From positions 1-58,181 of the forward strand of contig NZ_PYWN01000001.1 of assembly GCF_003049505.1 (NCBI RefSeq): a DNA stretch of 58,181 nt, read 5' to 3'. The notes under the pieces were generated by a model, which did not search any database, was not told the DNA's origin, and worked only from the letters and a program-made list of their open reading frames with translations. The first letter of the stretch is position 1. Each line of letters starts with the position of its first letter. The translations under genes were made by a program, and so were the position numbers. Source of the DNA: Metasolibacillus meyeri (GTDB lineage: Bacteria > Bacillota > Bacilli > Bacillales_A > Planococcaceae). Positions 18,201 to 28,561 of the stretch are shown here, piece by piece.

Positions 18201-20399
18201 ATACCTTTCTTGGTCGCTTAATAATGAGCGACAGTAATTGAAATGTTTGACGACTTCATGCAGTTCATAGCTATCTTGTGAATGCGTAAGAAGTGTTGTA
18301 AAAAGCTGACCAATTTGATAATGAAGCTCAAGCTTTTGTTGTTCCGAGAGTTTTTTATAGGCAGCTTGGTGAAAGCGATTATGCACAAATTGGAAATTTA
18401 AGGTGTGTGTTAAAAGCACTTCTTCTAAATCAAGTTGGCTAGCCCATTTGAAGTCGGTGTTTAAAGGAATAATAAAGCCATTTGTTATGAGCAAATCAAG
18501 TTGTTTTAAAAGTTCTTGACCAGTAAAATTGACTAACTGACGTAATAGATGAAAATCGAATTTGGTCCCTAAGCATGCAGCGATTTGCAACACATGCAGT
18601 GTATCTGCTTGCAAATTCGCAAGCTTATTTTCAAGAAATAGCAACAGCTCTGAATTGAGCGCAGCTTGATTAAATTTTTGTATATTGAATCGCCACTGTT
18701 TCGATTCAAAATCTAAATAAATCGTATTATCTTGTTGTAAGGAGCTGAATACCGCCCTAATGAACAACGGATTTCCGTTCGTTAAATTTGTTAAATGCTT
18801 AACGATTTCGACCGTTGTTTCCGCATGCATATGGAGTGATTCTTGAAGCCAAAGCGTAATATCCGCCTCTTTTAGCACCTTTAGCTCCATATGCTTATGA
18901 GAAGGAAGCATGTCTTTTAACAGCTTCTCCTCCTCTACGCTTTTTTCAGCAAGACGCAGTGTGCTAATAACCATTAAAAAGCCTTCTCGATGCTGTTCAT
19001 AAATATCAAACAATGCTTGCAATGTATTTTTATCTGCCCAATGTAAATCATCAATTAATAAAACAATCGGCTTTTTTTGGTGTGCAAAGCTTTGTAATAT
19101 TTTTTTAATGCTACTAAATAAATAAGCTTGTAATTGCTTGCTATCCTCATAAGATATATCTTGAATGCTGTTGCTATCATAAAACCAGCGCAGCTCGGGC
19201 AATAAAATAATTAAATCTGCTGTAACGTGTAATTGTACCTTTTCAAAATGGCTGCGCCAATTTCTTACCGAGTGTTCACCTTCCATATAAAGCTGTTTTA
19301 ATAAATCACGCAGTGGATAAATGACAGAGGTAAAATCATTGTCTAATTGTAATTGATTATATTTTGTTTCAATAAAATAGCCTTTTGCTTTTGCTACTTC
19401 TCCTTTTAAACCGTAAACAAGTTGTGATTTTCCCACACCGGCTTCTCCAGATATAAGCGCCACTTTTTTGTCACCATTGGTTACTTGCTCAAATAAATGG
19501 ATAAGCGTTGCTGTTTGCTGCTCACGGCCGTATAGCTTGCTCGTCAATGTTGGGAACAATGTAATATCTTCGGTACCTAAATCGAAATCTTCAAGCTGTT
19601 CATCTGCAAGAAGTGCTTTTTGAATAATAAGTAAATCCTCTCTTAAGCCAACCGCACTTTGATAACGAGCGCTGGGATGTTTTTCGAGTAGCTTTTCAAT
19701 AATTCGAGAAATAGCAAACAGGTTTTTATGCTGTGTTGTTAATAAGGGTGCAGGCTTTTTCGATAAAATATTGTAGATGATATCGATTGTATTTTGTCCA
19801 GTAAATGGGGGTGCCCCACTTAATAATTGATAAAAAATTGCACCGAGTGCATATAAGTCTGCCCGATAGTCAATGCCCATATTTAATCTTCCCGTTTGCT
19901 CAGGTGCGTAGTATGGAAGTTGTTGTAAATGTGGTTGTATACTATCTGGTACAATCGAAGCCCCAATTGCATATTTCATACTTGTGTCACTACTTAATAG
20001 TTTTAGCTTTAAGGAATCGGGGTGGATTAAAATATGGTACGGATTGAATGCTAAAAATAATATTTGATTTTGATGCAGGCTAATACAAATATTGCTGAGC
20101 TCAATAGCTACTTGTAAAAATTGCGATATCGTCATGTTTTTAAAGTTAATCAGCGCAATACCATCAAAATCTTCATAAATAAGACCATAGCGTTGGTCGA
20201 TATAGTCAACAGCAATTGGCTTTAATAACCAAGGGGTTATATTATTAGAAAATAAAGAAAATTCATAATTTAATCGGGCTCGATATTCAGCGGAGTTTTG
20301 GTGAATACTTTTCACAAGCATTCGATTATGAAATTTATCGATATACATTCGTTGTAAGTGCCAACCTTGATTCGTTTGTAAAATAATGTGATTTTTCAA
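15282..20399 (-). CDS. Giant hybrid sensor: pseudokinase - ATPase - helical repeats - GAF - histidine kinase
   Basis: Single 1705-aa cytoplasmic protein with no membrane segment. About residues 1-265 are protein-kinase-like: the APEQTGR element and YRADLYALGAIFYQLLSG are present, but the catalytic HRD loop is replaced by FNPYHILI and no DFG is seen, so it is probably a pseudokinase. About 290-560 form an AAA/STAND-type ATPase (Walker A GEAGVGKS near 318, Walker B VLLIDDLHWAD near 446). About 600-1260 are TPR-like helices. A GAF domain follows (about 1290-1440), then a histidine kinase: HisKA with SISHELRSP (His near 1490), N box NIMSNAMKYTES, G1 DSGIGIP and G2 HGIGLAICQ. The start is TTG after GGAGG. 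The architecture resembles large multidomain kinases of cyanobacteria and some Bacilli. Confidence 0.92.
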   Translation of the reverse strand: MKNHIILQTNQGWHLQRMYIDKFHNRMLVKSIHQNSAEYRARLNYEFSLFSNNITPWLLKPIAVDYIDQRYGLIYEDFDGIALINFKNMTISQFLQVAIELSNICISLHQNQILFLAFNPYHILIHPDSLKLKLLSSDTSMKYAIGASIVPDSIQPHLQQLPYYAPEQTGRLNMGIDYRADLYALGAIFYQLLSGAPPFTGQNTIDIIYNILSKKPAPLLTTQHKNLFAISRIIEKLLEKHPSARYQSAVGLREDLLIIQKALLADEQLEDFDLGTEDITLFPTLTSKLYGREQQTATLIHLFEQVTNGDKKVALISGEAGVGKSQLVYGLKGEVAKAKGYFIETKYNQLQLDNDFTSVIYPLRDLLKQLYMEGEHSVRNWRSHFEKVQLHVTADLIILLPELRWFYDSNSIQDISYEDSKQLQAYLFSSIKKILQSFAHQKKPIVLLIDDLHWADKNTLQALFDIYEQHREGFLMVISTLRLAEKSVEEEKLLKDMLPSHKHMELKVLKEADITLWLQESLHMHAETTVEIVKHLTNLTNGNPLFIRAVFSSLQQDNTIYLDFESKQWRFNIQKFNQAALNSELLLFLENKLANLQADTLHVLQIAACLGTKFDFHLLRQLVNFTGQELLKQLDLLITNGFIIPLNTDFKWASQLDLEEVLLTHTLNFQFVHNRFHQAAYKKLSEQQKLELHYQIGQLFTTLLTHSQDSYELHEVVKHFNYCRSLLSDQERYQLAIWNYQLGVNTKKVGLLENALSFLTISQDLLPSNCWQVMRKEAMDIYIHLGECECLLGHFESSDKHLSEALLHSETLLEKLSIYNLKTLLYIEEEDPHTSIEAGLTGLTEAKMPIPAHPNKLQVLNELIKLQIALRNKSDQDLLHAPTFDNKEMEIAVQLLINMAASTVRIDSNLTGISLMRAFRLQLKYGLGAKGAIIFVNYAMLLNSGFGNIKEAIRFSQLAIEVADKQDSIYIKGHVYYVYGLFISHWTDSYETSIYYMSKAQQYCREIGLYIIVTTASCFIIVAQLIRGTTISELQQEIKQQQDEVSLNATSLTIDFLAEMALWMNILRDPYHPIEWSYPFKIQDQPIIKMMHYSVRLQMSFLLNNEQQALAVLALLNPIYKEVFDLPITIRYYFYRALWQFNWLAQHKGSQREQKRYRTEIKESIEKFKKWMKFAPQHYEHLYLLLLAENCRLNNKDEKAKLYYDRAIQLAKMRHFIQDCAIAYERAANYYKIKGHDVTAHYYSAQAIHAARQWEAETVARQWEMLYDVHSMPLIEQHSNLNSSLEMLTVLETTQSFAKDIQMEGLLQNILFSLLKHASATVGYFIHKRADELIVLAKAEADNTIFATYEQQHLEQFHENMQSIVRYVIQSEEPCIIQNTKVANALLRTPSTAKSILCLPIHHKSEIIAVLYLENTLTVNAFHATQIDLLKMLSTQIAISIENAQIYEELEQRVQARTRQVDETNQHLKKVNEQLAKNELERKKLLHSISHELRSPITSSLGYIELILDGVITEEEEKIKYLTRGKERLLSLNMLIQDLFDLANLESGRAEYRFNKISVKELFQQFELRYEHEVGQLGLQYSANFYGSPYAQLLVDPARIQQVFENIMSNAMKYTESGSIELAIYTNDEQFICSVKDSGIGIPTSDIPFVFDSYYRASNSTIKNSHGIGLAICQQIITQHQGEISVTSSEHNGSTFTFTLPLLKD

Positions 20400-20468
20400 T
20401 GTTCAACACCTCCTATTACCATGCTGTATTCATTATAAAAGACGTAGGTTAAAATTAGGTTAAATAAA

Positions 20469-20512
20469 AAAATACATGGAGTCAAAGTGTAAAAGTACTT
20501 TAGCTCCATGTA
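20469..20512 (-). terminator. def terminator
   Basis: TACATGGAG...CTCCATGTA forms an imperfect hairpin (AGTCAAAGT opposite ACTTTAGCT) followed on the minus strand by TTTTTTTATTT. It lies downstream of def. A second weak stem (GAAGTGAA...TTCACTTT, 20586-20633) lies between. Confidence 0.7.
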
Positions 20513-20633
20513 GGATTAATTGAAGTGGAATTTTACCCTATAAGCATGTATCGAAAGCAACGCGACAGCAGCAGGTTATAGAACTTGAAGTGAAGGGTGG
20601 AGAATGAAGAAAATCCCCACTGTTAACTTCACT

Positions 20634-21191
20634 TTATTCTCTAATAAAAGGTGTGGCGTCTGGTATTTCCGCAAAAGGGTTTTGCTCATTGATGTGATCG
20701 TAGAACAGAATGCCATTTAAATGGTCAAGTTCATGTTGGAATGCAATAGCAGGTAGCCCTTTAAAGCGCATTTTTCTCTCTTCACCATCCACTGTTTTGA
20801 ATTTAGCAGTAATGCGTGCATAGCGAGGGACATAGCCAGGTACAGCACGATCAACTGAAAGACAGCCTTCACCAGATTCGATGTAAGTTTGCTCAACAGA
20901 ATGGCTAACAATTTTCGGATTGATTGCCACAAAGCTAAGTTGCTCCCCGTTATCATCAGTTAAATGTAGGGCGAACATACGCTTCGAGCTATTGACTTGA
21001 TTTGCAGCTAAGCCAATACCTGGACGTAAATCATATTTTTCAGCAGCTTCCTCATCTTGACTATTGATCAAGTATTGTAGCATATCTGCAGCTAGCTTGC
21101 GGTCTTCCTCAGTTAATGGAAATGTCATTTCCTCAGCACGAGTGCGTAATATGGGATGACCTTCACGTACAATATGTTCCATTAAAATCAT
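20634..21191 (-). CDS. def: Peptide deformylase, type 2
   Basis: Removes the N-formyl group from nascent proteins; cytoplasmic metalloenzyme. The 185-aa protein has all three motifs: GIGLAANQ (58-65), EGCLS (108-112, metal Cys110) and QHELDH (152-157, metal His153 and His157, catalytic Glu154). The insertion around residues 66-100 marks the longer Gram-positive type 2 form. ATG at 21191 follows AAAGGA by 8 nt. It corresponds to B. subtilis ykrB/defB, which also sits between ykrA and pdhA. Confidence 0.96.
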   Translation of the reverse strand: MILMEHIVREGHPILRTRAEEMTFPLTEEDRKLAADMLQYLINSQDEEAAEKYDLRPGIGLAANQVNSSKRMFALHLTDDNGEQLSFVAINPKIVSHSVEQTYIESGEGCLSVDRAVPGYVPRYARITAKFKTVDGEERKMRFKGLPAIAFQHELDHLNGILFYDHINEQNPFAEIPDATPFIRE

Positions 21192-21226
21192 AAAAAGCTT
21201 CCTTTCTCTATTTAAACTCTTTCTTT

Positions 21227-21254
21227 AGTATACAACATGTCATCCGCTGTTCAA
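21227..21254 (-). promoter_or_regulatory. def promoter
   Basis: Minus strand: -35 TTGAAC (21249-21254), 16-bp spacer, -10 TATACT (21227-21232), about 35 nt before the start codon. Confidence 0.6.
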
Positions 21255-21426
21255 TGTCAAAAGCTCGAAATTTATCGTTTTCCGACAGAAGCCGCCCACT
21301 TCAAGGAATGAATCGGGCATCGCTCAATGAGTAAGTGGGAGATGAATGGCGGTTGGCGCTAGCCAAAAAGTAGGTCAATTGATTATAATGAGAACGTACA
21401 TTCCTTTTTGGTGGAGGTGAAAATCC

Positions 21427-21831
21427 ATGTTGGTGAACAAAGCCTACAAATTCCGTATCTACCCAAACAAAGAACAAGAAAGCTTCATCGCAAAGACGAT
21501 TGGCTGTTCGCGTTTCGTATTTAATTGCTTTTTAGCACGTTGGAACGAGACCTACAAGGAAACAGGCAAAGGATTAACTTATCATGCATGTTCTGCCGAA
21601 TTAACGCAGTTAAAAAAGGAATGCGTATGGTTGCAAGAAGTAGATAGCATTGCGCTCCAATCCTCACTTAAAAATCTTGCGGATTCGTATGCACGATTTT
21701 TCAAGAAACAGAATAAAGCCCCACGTTTCAAGTCGAAAAAGAATCAAGTACAATCCTACACAACAAAGCACACGAATGGTAATATCGCGATTGTAGGAAA
21801 CAAAATCAAGTTATCCAAACCAGGCTTCTAA
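21427..21831 (+). pseudogene. tnpB: TnpB (OrfB) N-terminal fragment
   Basis: The 134-aa reading begins with the OrfB helix-turn-helix region (MLVNKAYKFRIYPNKEQESF) and continues as TnpB for about a third of the usual 370 residues (RFKSKKNQVQSYTTKHTNGN). It then stops after KLSKPGF and the DNA jumps to the right-end sequence. The RuvC-like nuclease residues and zinc ribbon are absent, so it cannot cleave DNA. The ribosome binding site (GGAGGTG) is intact, so the fragment could still be translated. It is an internal deletion, not a frameshift. Confidence 0.85.
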
Positions 21832-21931
21832 CCGTAGGAGCTACGGGGCTAGCCTAATCAAAACTTTCGGTGACGTAGGTGTTCTTAGGAATCTCCCACT
21901 TCTAAACGTAGTGAAAGTGGGGGTAGTTCAA
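21832..21931 (+). ncRNA. Retained right end, possible omega-RNA scaffold
   Basis: In TnpB elements the guide RNA scaffold comes from the 3' end of the element and the guide lies just beyond it. Here about 100 bp of that end remain: GTAGGAGCTACGGGGCTAGC, a GTGACGTAGG segment, and the terminal CCCACTT/AAGTGGG hairpin. The sequence after GTTCAA (from 21932) would be the guide position. Whether it is transcribed is unknown. Confidence 0.4.
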
Positions 21932-23434
<1,503 letters not shown>

Positions 23435-23437
23435 GCT

Positions 23438-24415
23438 ATGGCACAAATGACGATGATTCAAGCGATTACGGATGCACTACGTTGCGAATTACAGAGCGAT
23501 GAAAACGTTCTAGTTTTCGGGGAAGACGTTGGTGTAAACGGTGGGGTATTCCGTGCAACGGAAGGCTTACAAAAAGAATTTGGTGTGGATCGAGTATTCG
23601 ATACGCCACTTGCAGAATCAGGAATCGGGGGCTTAGCAATCGGTTTAGCTCTTGAAGGCTTCCGCCCAGTACCAGAAATTCAATTTTTCGGCTTCGTTTA
23701 TGAAGTAATGGACTCAATTAGCGGACAATTAGCACGCTTACGCTACCGTTCAGGCGGCACGTACAGTGCGCCAGTAACAATCCGTTCGCCATTTGGTGGT
23801 GGTGTACACACACCAGAAATGCACTCTGATAGTTTAGAAGGCTTAATGGCACAGCAACCAGGCTTAAAAGTTGTTATTCCATCAACACCTTATGATGCAA
23901 AAGGTTTATTAATTTCATCAATTCGTGATAATGACCCAGTTATTTTCTTAGAGCACTTAAAGCTTTACCGTTCATTCCGTGAAGAGGTGCCAGAAGAATC
24001 TTACACAATTCCATTAGGCAAAGCAGATGTGAAACGTGAAGGGAAAGATTTATCTATTTTTGCATACGGTTTAATGGTACATGAAAGTTTAAAAGCAGCA
24101 GAAGAATTAGAAAAAGAAGGTTACTCAGTAGAAGTTGTTGACTTACGTACAGTTCAGCCTTTAGACATCGAAACAATTATCGCTTCTGTTGAAAAAACAG
24201 GCCGTGCAGTTGTTGTGCAAGAAGCGCAAAAACAAGCAGGTATTGCAGCAAACGTTGTAGCAGAAATTACAGAACGTGCTATTTTAAGCTTAGAAGCGCC
24301 AGTTTTACGCGTAGCAGCTCCAGATACAATTTATCCATTCCCACAAGCGGAAGGTGTATGGTTACCGACATATAAAGATGTAATGGAAACGGCGAAAAAA
24401 GTTTTAACATTCTAA
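23438..24415 (+). CDS. pdhB: Pyruvate dehydrogenase E1 beta subunit
   Basis: Second half of the E1 heterotetramer, 325 aa, the usual length. Hallmarks are [34 protein letters not shown] and the [15 protein letters not shown] stretch lining the active site. The transketolase C-terminal domain follows ([13 protein letters not shown]). It is tightly spaced between pdhA and pdhC. Confidence 0.96.
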   Translation: MAQMTMIQAITDALRCELQSDENVLVFGEDVGVNGGVFRATEGLQKEFGVDRVFDTPLAESGIGGLAIGLALEGFRPVPEIQFFGFVYEVMDSISGQLARLRYRSGGTYSAPVTIRSPFGGGVHTPEMHSDSLEGLMAQQPGLKVVIPSTPYDAKGLLISSIRDNDPVIFLEHLKLYRSFREEVPEESYTIPLGKADVKREGKDLSIFAYGLMVHESLKAAEELEKEGYSVEVVDLRTVQPLDIETIIASVEKTGRAVVVQEAQKQAGIAANVVAEITERAILSLEAPVLRVAAPDTIYPFPQAEGVWLPTYKDVMETAKKVLTF

Positions 24416-24434
24416 TGAAGTGAGGGTGACAAAT

Positions 24435-25742
24435 ATGGCATTTAATTTCCGTTTACCAGACATTGGGGAAGGAATTCATGAAGGCGAGATCGTAAAGTGG
24501 TTCGTAAAAGCTGGCGATCAAGTAAAAGAAGACGATATTTTATGTGAAGTACAAAATGATAAAGCAGTCGTTGAAATTCCATCTCCAGTAGAAGGTACAG
24601 TAGAAGAAGTATTAGTAGCAGAAGGTGTAGTAGCAGTCGTAGGAGACATATTAATTCGTTTCGATGCACCAGGTTATGAAGACTTAAAATTAAAAGGTGA
24701 CGAGCATGCAGCAGAAGCTACAACAGAGGCGCAAGTGCAAGCAACAGCAGAAGCTGGTCAACCAGTAGAAAAAGCACCTGTTGAAGAAACGGCAAAAGTA
24801 GAGGATAATAAACGCATTATTGCCATGCCATCAGTGCGTAAATATGCACGTGAAAAAGGCGTAGACATTCGCACTGTCGTTGGTTCTGGTAAAAATGGTC
24901 GCGTATTAAAAGAGGATATCGAGAAATTCTTAGCAGGTGGACAAGAAGTTGTTGCTGAGCCAGCTCAAGCTGTAGAAGAAACAACAGTAGAGGCTACAGT
25001 AGAAGCACCACAAGTGGCACCTGTTGTATTAGAAGGTGATTTCCCGGAAACACGCGAGAAAATGTCAGGTATTCGCAAGGCGATTGCGAAAGCAATGGTA
25101 CATTCAAAACAAACAGCACCACATGTTACATTAATGGATGAAGTGGATGTAACAGCACTTGTAGCGCATCGCAAAAAATTCAAAGATATGGCAGCGGAAA
25201 AAGGTGTGAAATTAACATACTTACCATATGTAGTGAAAGCGTTAATTGCCACATTACGTGAATTCCCAGAATTCAATCGTTCACTAGACGATGCAACGCA
25301 AGAAGTAATTCAAAAGCATTACTACAACATTGGTATTGCTGCAGATACAGAAAAAGGCTTGCTTGTTCCAGTTATTAAACACGCTGACCGTAAGTCACTA
25401 TTCGCTATTTCTAACTCGATTAATGACTTAGCTGTAAAAGCACGTGAAGGTAAATTAGCACCACAAGAAATGAAGGGTGCTTCGATGTCAATTACGAATA
25501 TCGGTTCGGCTGGTGGACAATGGTTTACGCCAGTAATCAACCATCCAGAGGTTGCAATTCTAGGAATCGGGCGTATCGCAGAAAAACCTGTAATAAAAAA
25601 TGGTGAAATTGTAGCTGCACCTGTGTTAGCATTATCATTGAGCTTTGACCATCGCATGATTGATGGGGCAACTGGGCAAAATGCATTAAATTACTTAAAG
25701 CGTTTGCTAAGTGAGCCAGACTTATTATTAATGGAGGCGTAA
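24435..25742 (+). CDS. pdhC: Dihydrolipoyl acetyltransferase E2
   Basis: Core E2 of the pyruvate dehydrogenase complex, 435 aa. One lipoyl domain is at the N-terminus with the lipoylated Lys43 ([10 protein letters not shown]), then an Ala/Glu/Val-rich flexible linker, the peripheral subunit-binding domain ([18 protein letters not shown]), a second linker, and the acyltransferase domain ending with the catalytic [10 protein letters not shown] motif. ATG at 24435 follows GAGGGTG; the in-frame GTG at 24420 overlaps that site and is rejected. One lipoyl domain is normal for Bacilli. Confidence 0.96.
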   Translation: MAFNFRLPDIGEGIHEGEIVKWFVKAGDQVKEDDILCEVQNDKAVVEIPSPVEGTVEEVLVAEGVVAVVGDILIRFDAPGYEDLKLKGDEHAAEATTEAQVQATAEAGQPVEKAPVEETAKVEDNKRIIAMPSVRKYAREKGVDIRTVVGSGKNGRVLKEDIEKFLAGGQEVVAEPAQAVEETTVEATVEAPQVAPVVLEGDFPETREKMSGIRKAIAKAMVHSKQTAPHVTLMDEVDVTALVAHRKKFKDMAAEKGVKLTYLPYVVKALIATLREFPEFNRSLDDATQEVIQKHYYNIGIAADTEKGLLVPVIKHADRKSLFAISNSINDLAVKAREGKLAPQEMKGASMSITNIGSAGGQWFTPVINHPEVAILGIGRIAEKPVIKNGEIVAAPVLALSLSFDHRMIDGATGQNALNYLKRLLSEPDLLLMEA

Positions 25743-25745
25743 AAT

Positions 25746-27158
25746 ATGGTAGTAGGAGATTTCCCAATCGAATTAGATACTCTAGTAGTAGGAGCAGGCC
25801 CTGGTGGATATGTAGCAGCAATTCGTGCAGCACAAACAGGTCAAAAAGTGACAATCGTAGAAAAAGGTAACTTAGGTGGCGTATGTTTAAACGTTGGATG
25901 TATCCCATCAAAAGCATTAATTTCTGTAGGTCACCGTTATGAGCAAGCAAAACACTCTGATGATATGGGTATCCTAGCAACAGATGTGAAGCTTGACTGG
26001 GCAAAAGCACAAGCTTTCAAAGATGGCGTTGTAAAGAAATTAGTTGGCGGCGTTGAAGGTTTATTAAAAGGAAATAAAGTAGATATCGTAAAAGGTGAAG
26101 CATACTTTGTTGATGCGAACACTGTTCGTGTAATTAATGAAGATTCTGCTCAAACTTACACATTTAAAAACGCTATTTTAGCAACGGGTTCTCGTCCAAT
26201 TGAGATTCCAACATTCAAATTTACAAAGCGCGTTATTAACTCTACAGGTGCACTTTCTTTACCAGAAGTACCTGAAAAATTAGTTGTCATCGGTGGTGGT
26301 TACATCGGTACAGAGCTAGGTTCATCTTATGCAAACCTTGGCTCACAAGTAACAATTATTGAGGGCGGTAAAGACATTTTAGCTGGTTTCGAAAAGCAAA
26401 TGACACAAATCGTGAAAAAAGGCTTAAAGAAAAAAGGCGTTGAAGTAGTAGTTGGCGCATCGGCTAAAGGTGTTGAAGAGAGCGACACTGGCGTTGTGGT
26501 AACATATGAAGTAGGCGGAGAAGAAAAAACGGTTGAAGCTGATTACGTATTAGTAACAGTAGGTCGTCGTCCAAATACTGATGAAATGGGTCTTGAAGAA
26601 ATGGGCATCAAATTTGCTGATCGTGGCTTGATTGACGTTGACAAACAATGCCGTACTTCAATTCCAAACATTTATGCAATCGGTGATATCGTTCCAGGTT
26701 ACCAACTTGCACATAAAGCATCTTACGAAGGAAAAGTAGCTGCTGAAGCAATCGCTGGCGAGCATTCTGTAGTAGACTACTTAGCAATTCCTGCTGTGTG
26801 CTTCACAGATCCAGAACTTGCAACAGTTGGTTATTCAGAAGAACAAGCAAAAGCGGAAGGTTTAGAAGTAACTGCTGCTAAATTCCCATTCGCTGCAAAT
26901 GGTCGTGCATTAGCATTAAACGCAACAGAAGGTTTCGTAAAACTTGTTGCTCGCAAAGAAGATGGCTTATTAGTAGGCGCTCAAATCGTTGGTGCAGGTG
27001 CATCTGATATGATTGCTGAAATGGGTCTTGCAATCGAAGCTGGTATGACAGCGGAAGATATCGCATTAACAATTCACGCACATCCAACATTAGGTGAAAT
27101 TACAATGGAAGCTGCTGAAGTATTACTAGGCAACCCAATCCATATCGTAACAAAATAA
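25746..27158 (+). CDS. pdhD: Dihydrolipoyl dehydrogenase E3
   Basis: FAD-dependent E3 that reoxidises lipoyl groups and makes NADH, 470 aa. The FAD motif is [13 protein letters not shown], the redox disulphide is Cys47-Cys52 ([15 protein letters not shown]), the NAD motif is [13 protein letters not shown], and the catalytic C-terminal pair appears in HAHPTLGE. It is the last gene of the operon, 3 nt after pdhC, and is followed by a strong terminator. Confidence 0.97.
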   Translation: MVVGDFPIELDTLVVGAGPGGYVAAIRAAQTGQKVTIVEKGNLGGVCLNVGCIPSKALISVGHRYEQAKHSDDMGILATDVKLDWAKAQAFKDGVVKKLVGGVEGLLKGNKVDIVKGEAYFVDANTVRVINEDSAQTYTFKNAILATGSRPIEIPTFKFTKRVINSTGALSLPEVPEKLVVIGGGYIGTELGSSYANLGSQVTIIEGGKDILAGFEKQMTQIVKKGLKKKGVEVVVGASAKGVEESDTGVVVTYEVGGEEKTVEADYVLVTVGRRPNTDEMGLEEMGIKFADRGLIDVDKQCRTSIPNIYAIGDIVPGYQLAHKASYEGKVAAEAIAGEHSVVDYLAIPAVCFTDPELATVGYSEEQAKAEGLEVTAAKFPFAANGRALALNATEGFVKLVARKEDGLLVGAQIVGAGASDMIAEMGLAIEAGMTAEDIALTIHAHPTLGEITMEAAEVLLGNPIHIVTK

Positions 27159-27168
27159 GCATTAAAAA

Positions 27169-27200
27169 ATCCTTTGCCCTTTTCGGCAAAGGGTTTTTTT
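27169..27200 (+). terminator. pdh operon terminator
   Basis: CCTTTGCC and GGCAAAGG flank a CTTTTC loop and are followed by GTTTTTTT. Just beyond it (27211-27222) lies the short palindrome GGTGCCAGGCAC. Confidence 0.92.
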
Positions 27201-27319
27201 AATTGTATGGGTGCCAGGCACACACACAATTTCTACACAATTCAACCTAAATAGATGAAATATTTACGGAATTTTCATATAATTATAGATGGAGATGATA
27301 AGACAGGGGGCAATCGGGA

Positions 27320-28102
27320 ATGGAACTAGGTTTACAAGGGAAAGTAGCAATCATAACAGGGGCAAGTAAAGGTATCGGTTATTATACAGCATTGCAGCTT
27401 GCGCAGGAGGGAGCGTCTGTTGTACTTTGTGCGCGTGGTGAAAAGCATTTAGAGGTGGCAGCTGCAGCTATTAAGGAAAAAACAGGAGCACAAGTTTTGA
27501 TTGTGCCTGCGGATATGACAAAGGAAAAGGAATGTCAAGAAGTTGTAACAAAAGCGGTAGAGCATTTCGGACGACTTGATATTTTAGTAAATAATGCAGG
27601 AACAGCATCTGCTAATTCGTTTGAGCAAGTAGGTAGCGAACTATGGCAGAGCGATTTAGATTTAAAGCTATTCGGTGCAGTTCATTGTTCAAAGGCAGCA
27701 TTATCACATATGAAAGCAGCTGGTGGTGGCTCTATTATTAATGTCACAGCAGTCTTGGCAAAAACACCGCCAGCATCTTCATTACCGACAACTGTAAGCC
27801 GTGCAGCAGGGCTTGCTTTAACGAAGGCGATGAGCAAGGATTTAGGGAAATATAATATTCGTGTTAATGCTGTTTGTATTGGGTTAATTCGCAGTGATCA
27901 AATTGAAAAACGCTGGAAAAATGATGCACCTAACTTAACATGGGAAGAATATTCGCAAAAAGTAGGCGAAGCGATTCCATTAGGACGTATTGGTGACACT
28001 GAAGAGGCAGCAAATGTGATTACATTTTTAGCCTCGAATGCTTCGTCTTATGTGACAGGTACTTCAATAAATATTGATGGTGGTTCTGGTGGGGCATTGT
28101 AG
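27320..28102 (+). CDS. SDR-family protein lacking the catalytic triad
   Basis: Short-chain dehydrogenase/reductase fold, 260 aa. The cofactor-binding part is intact: TGASKGIG at the N-terminus, an Arg in CARG suggesting NADP(H), and NNAG in the middle. The catalytic Ser-Tyr-Lys set is not: aligned with FabG, GSIINVTAVL has Ala for Ser, and SLPTTVSRAAG has Thr for Tyr and Arg for Lys. The C-terminus (YVTGTSINIDGGSGG) is normal. It may bind a nucleotide without redox chemistry or use other residues. Monocistronic, with a GGGGGC site before the ATG and its own AT-rich upstream region. Confidence 0.88.
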   Translation: MELGLQGKVAIITGASKGIGYYTALQLAQEGASVVLCARGEKHLEVAAAAIKEKTGAQVLIVPADMTKEKECQEVVTKAVEHFGRLDILVNNAGTASANSFEQVGSELWQSDLDLKLFGAVHCSKAALSHMKAAGGGSIINVTAVLAKTPPASSLPTTVSRAAGLALTKAMSKDLGKYNIRVNAVCIGLIRSDQIEKRWKNDAPNLTWEEYSQKVGEAIPLGRIGDTEEAANVITFLASNASSYVTGTSINIDGGSGGAL

Positions 28103-28182
28103 CGCCACCTTTTCTTTTCATCCCTTATAGACAGATTATTTCGGAAGTCGTACAATATGAGGGAAGAAAAGAGGTCTTTGTT

Positions 28183-28560
28183 ATGCAAATTATACGAACA
28201 ATTGCCCAAATCGGCATATTGACAATTTATTATTATTTAGGCGTTATCATTGTAAATATAACGGGCATTTTTATTCCAGCTAGCATTATTGGACTTATTT
28301 TATTATGGTTATCATTATATTTTAAGCTAATAAAGATACAATATATTCAAGATGGCGCAACGTTCTTTTTAGCCTTTTTAACACTATTTTTTATTCCATC
28401 AACAGTTGGCGTAGTAGATCATCCAGAGCTTCTCTCAAAGGCAGGGCTTTACTTAATTTTAGCTGTTATTATAAGCACACTTTTGACAATTGCATTGACA
28501 GGTAAATGGAGTCAGTGGATTGAGAAGAAAGAGACTGCAGTAAAGGATGGTGAGCAATAA
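28183..28560 (+). CDS. CidA/LrgA-family holin-like protein
   Basis: Small membrane protein of 125 aa with about four hydrophobic segments, matching CidA/LrgA: TGIFIPASIIGLILLWLSLY, then TFFLAFLTLFFIPSTVGVV. These proteins affect murein hydrolase release, programmed lysis and, in some Bacilli, pyruvate or acetate transport. It is followed by its CidB/LrgB partner, whose start lies 2 nt beyond this stop. Proximity to the pdh operon is notable because B. subtilis PftAB, a pyruvate transporter, is of this family; that link is only suggestive. Confidence 0.9.
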   Translation: MQIIRTIAQIGILTIYYYLGVIIVNITGIFIPASIIGLILLWLSLYFKLIKIQYIQDGATFFLAFLTLFFIPSTVGVVDHPELLSKAGLYLILAVIISTLLTIALTGKWSQWIEKKETAVKDGEQ

Positions 28561-28561
28561 A

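Larger units (their letters stand above)
21290..21931 (+). mobile_element. Internally deleted IS200/IS605-type (TnpB-only) element
   Basis: The left side has a hairpin CCCACTT (21295-21301) / AAGTGGG (21333-21339) nested in GCCGCC/GGCGG. The right side has the matching CCCACTT (21895-21901) / AAGTGGG (21915-21921) hairpin ending near GGGGTAGTTCAA, the usual right-end structure of TnpB elements. Between them only the first third of tnpB survives. No tnpA is present. The ends are placed by structure, not by a defined target. Confidence 0.7.
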
